DNA from: Alistipes sp.
GTDB taxonomy: Bacteria > Bacteroidota > Bacteroidia > Bacteroidales > Rikenellaceae
Assembly (NCBI GenBank): GCA_017631135.1
Contig: JAGBTW010000091.1
Span: 1 to 5,519, forward strand
DNA length: 5,519 nt
Reading direction: 5' to 3'
Positions within the stretch are counted from its first letter, which is position 1, and every line of letters starts with the position of its first letter. Of this stretch, positions 5,493 to 5,519 are shown piece after piece. The notes under the pieces were generated by a model. It saw nothing but the letters and a program-made list of their open reading frames with translations. It was not told the origin of the DNA and searched no databases. The translations under genes and the position numbers were made by a program.

Positions 5493-5519
5493 CTAACTAA
5501 CTAACTAACTAACTAACTA
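5493..5519. repeat. Tetranucleotide repeat (CTAA)6.75, continuing past the window edge
   Basis: From 5493 to the last base the sequence is an unbroken CTAA repeat (TTAG on the minus strand), with at least 6.75 units visible. Every frame on both strands carries a stop (TAA or TAG) within each 12 bases, so the repeat cannot be inside a gene and must be intergenic. It begins about 60 bp upstream of the -7 box of the operon promoter. Its full length is not visible. Confidence 0.95.

Noticed and set aside
5493..5519. CTAA repeat as a telomere-like or CRISPR repeat
   Set aside because: The unit is four bases with no spacers and lacks the G-rich telomeric pattern; a simple sequence repeat explains it.
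5382..5519. Invertible promoter of the kind that controls capsule loci in Bacteroides
   Set aside because: No long inverted repeat pair flanking the promoter is visible in the part of the region that lies within the window, and no recombinase gene is seen.

Overview
The window reads as part of a Bacteroidales (Bacteroidetes) genome. The evidence is the set of protein families (a DUF3575 outer-membrane protein, a DUF5119-type lipoprotein and three fimbrillin-like lipoproteins), a TAnnTTTG-type promoter box in front of the first gene, and starts without clear Shine-Dalgarno sites. I cannot place the genus from this sequence alone.

All five genes lie on the minus strand and look like one operon, read from right to left. 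At the right end is a 138-bp non-coding stretch (5382-5519) that holds a CTAA tetranucleotide repeat running off the window and a candidate promoter. Then come: (1) a DUF3575 protein with an N-terminal OmpA-like domain and a C-terminal predicted beta-barrel (4041-5381); (2) a DUF5119-type lipoprotein that overlaps it by 4 bp (ATGA; 3010-4044); (3) after a 101-bp AT-rich leader, a 349-aa fimbrillin (1859-2908); (4) after a 101-bp gap full of hairpins, a 337-aa fimbrillin (744-1757); and (5) after only 11 bp, a third fimbrillin-like lipoprotein cut off by the left edge (1-732).

The likely system is a type V (FimA/Mfa1-like) pilus. All three fimbrillins have a lipoprotein signal peptide and a Thr-Arg at residues 43-46, the place where an arginine-specific protease matures FimA and Mfa1 in Porphyromonas. 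By inference, the 349-aa protein could be the main shaft subunit, the next two accessory or tip subunits, the DUF5119 protein an anchor or base, and the DUF3575 protein an outer-membrane partner. No maturation protease, chaperone, transposase, tRNA or CRISPR is visible.

The most interesting signals concern expression control. A run of nine G's lies just after the signal peptide of the first gene, and gain or loss of one G would truncate the protein at about codon 40 or 32. A tetranucleotide repeat lies upstream of the promoter. A chain of partly mutually exclusive hairpins separates the first fimbrillin from the later ones. Together these suggest a pilus operon that can switch on and off by slipped-strand mutation and that sets subunit ratios post-transcriptionally. 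This is a hypothesis from sequence only.
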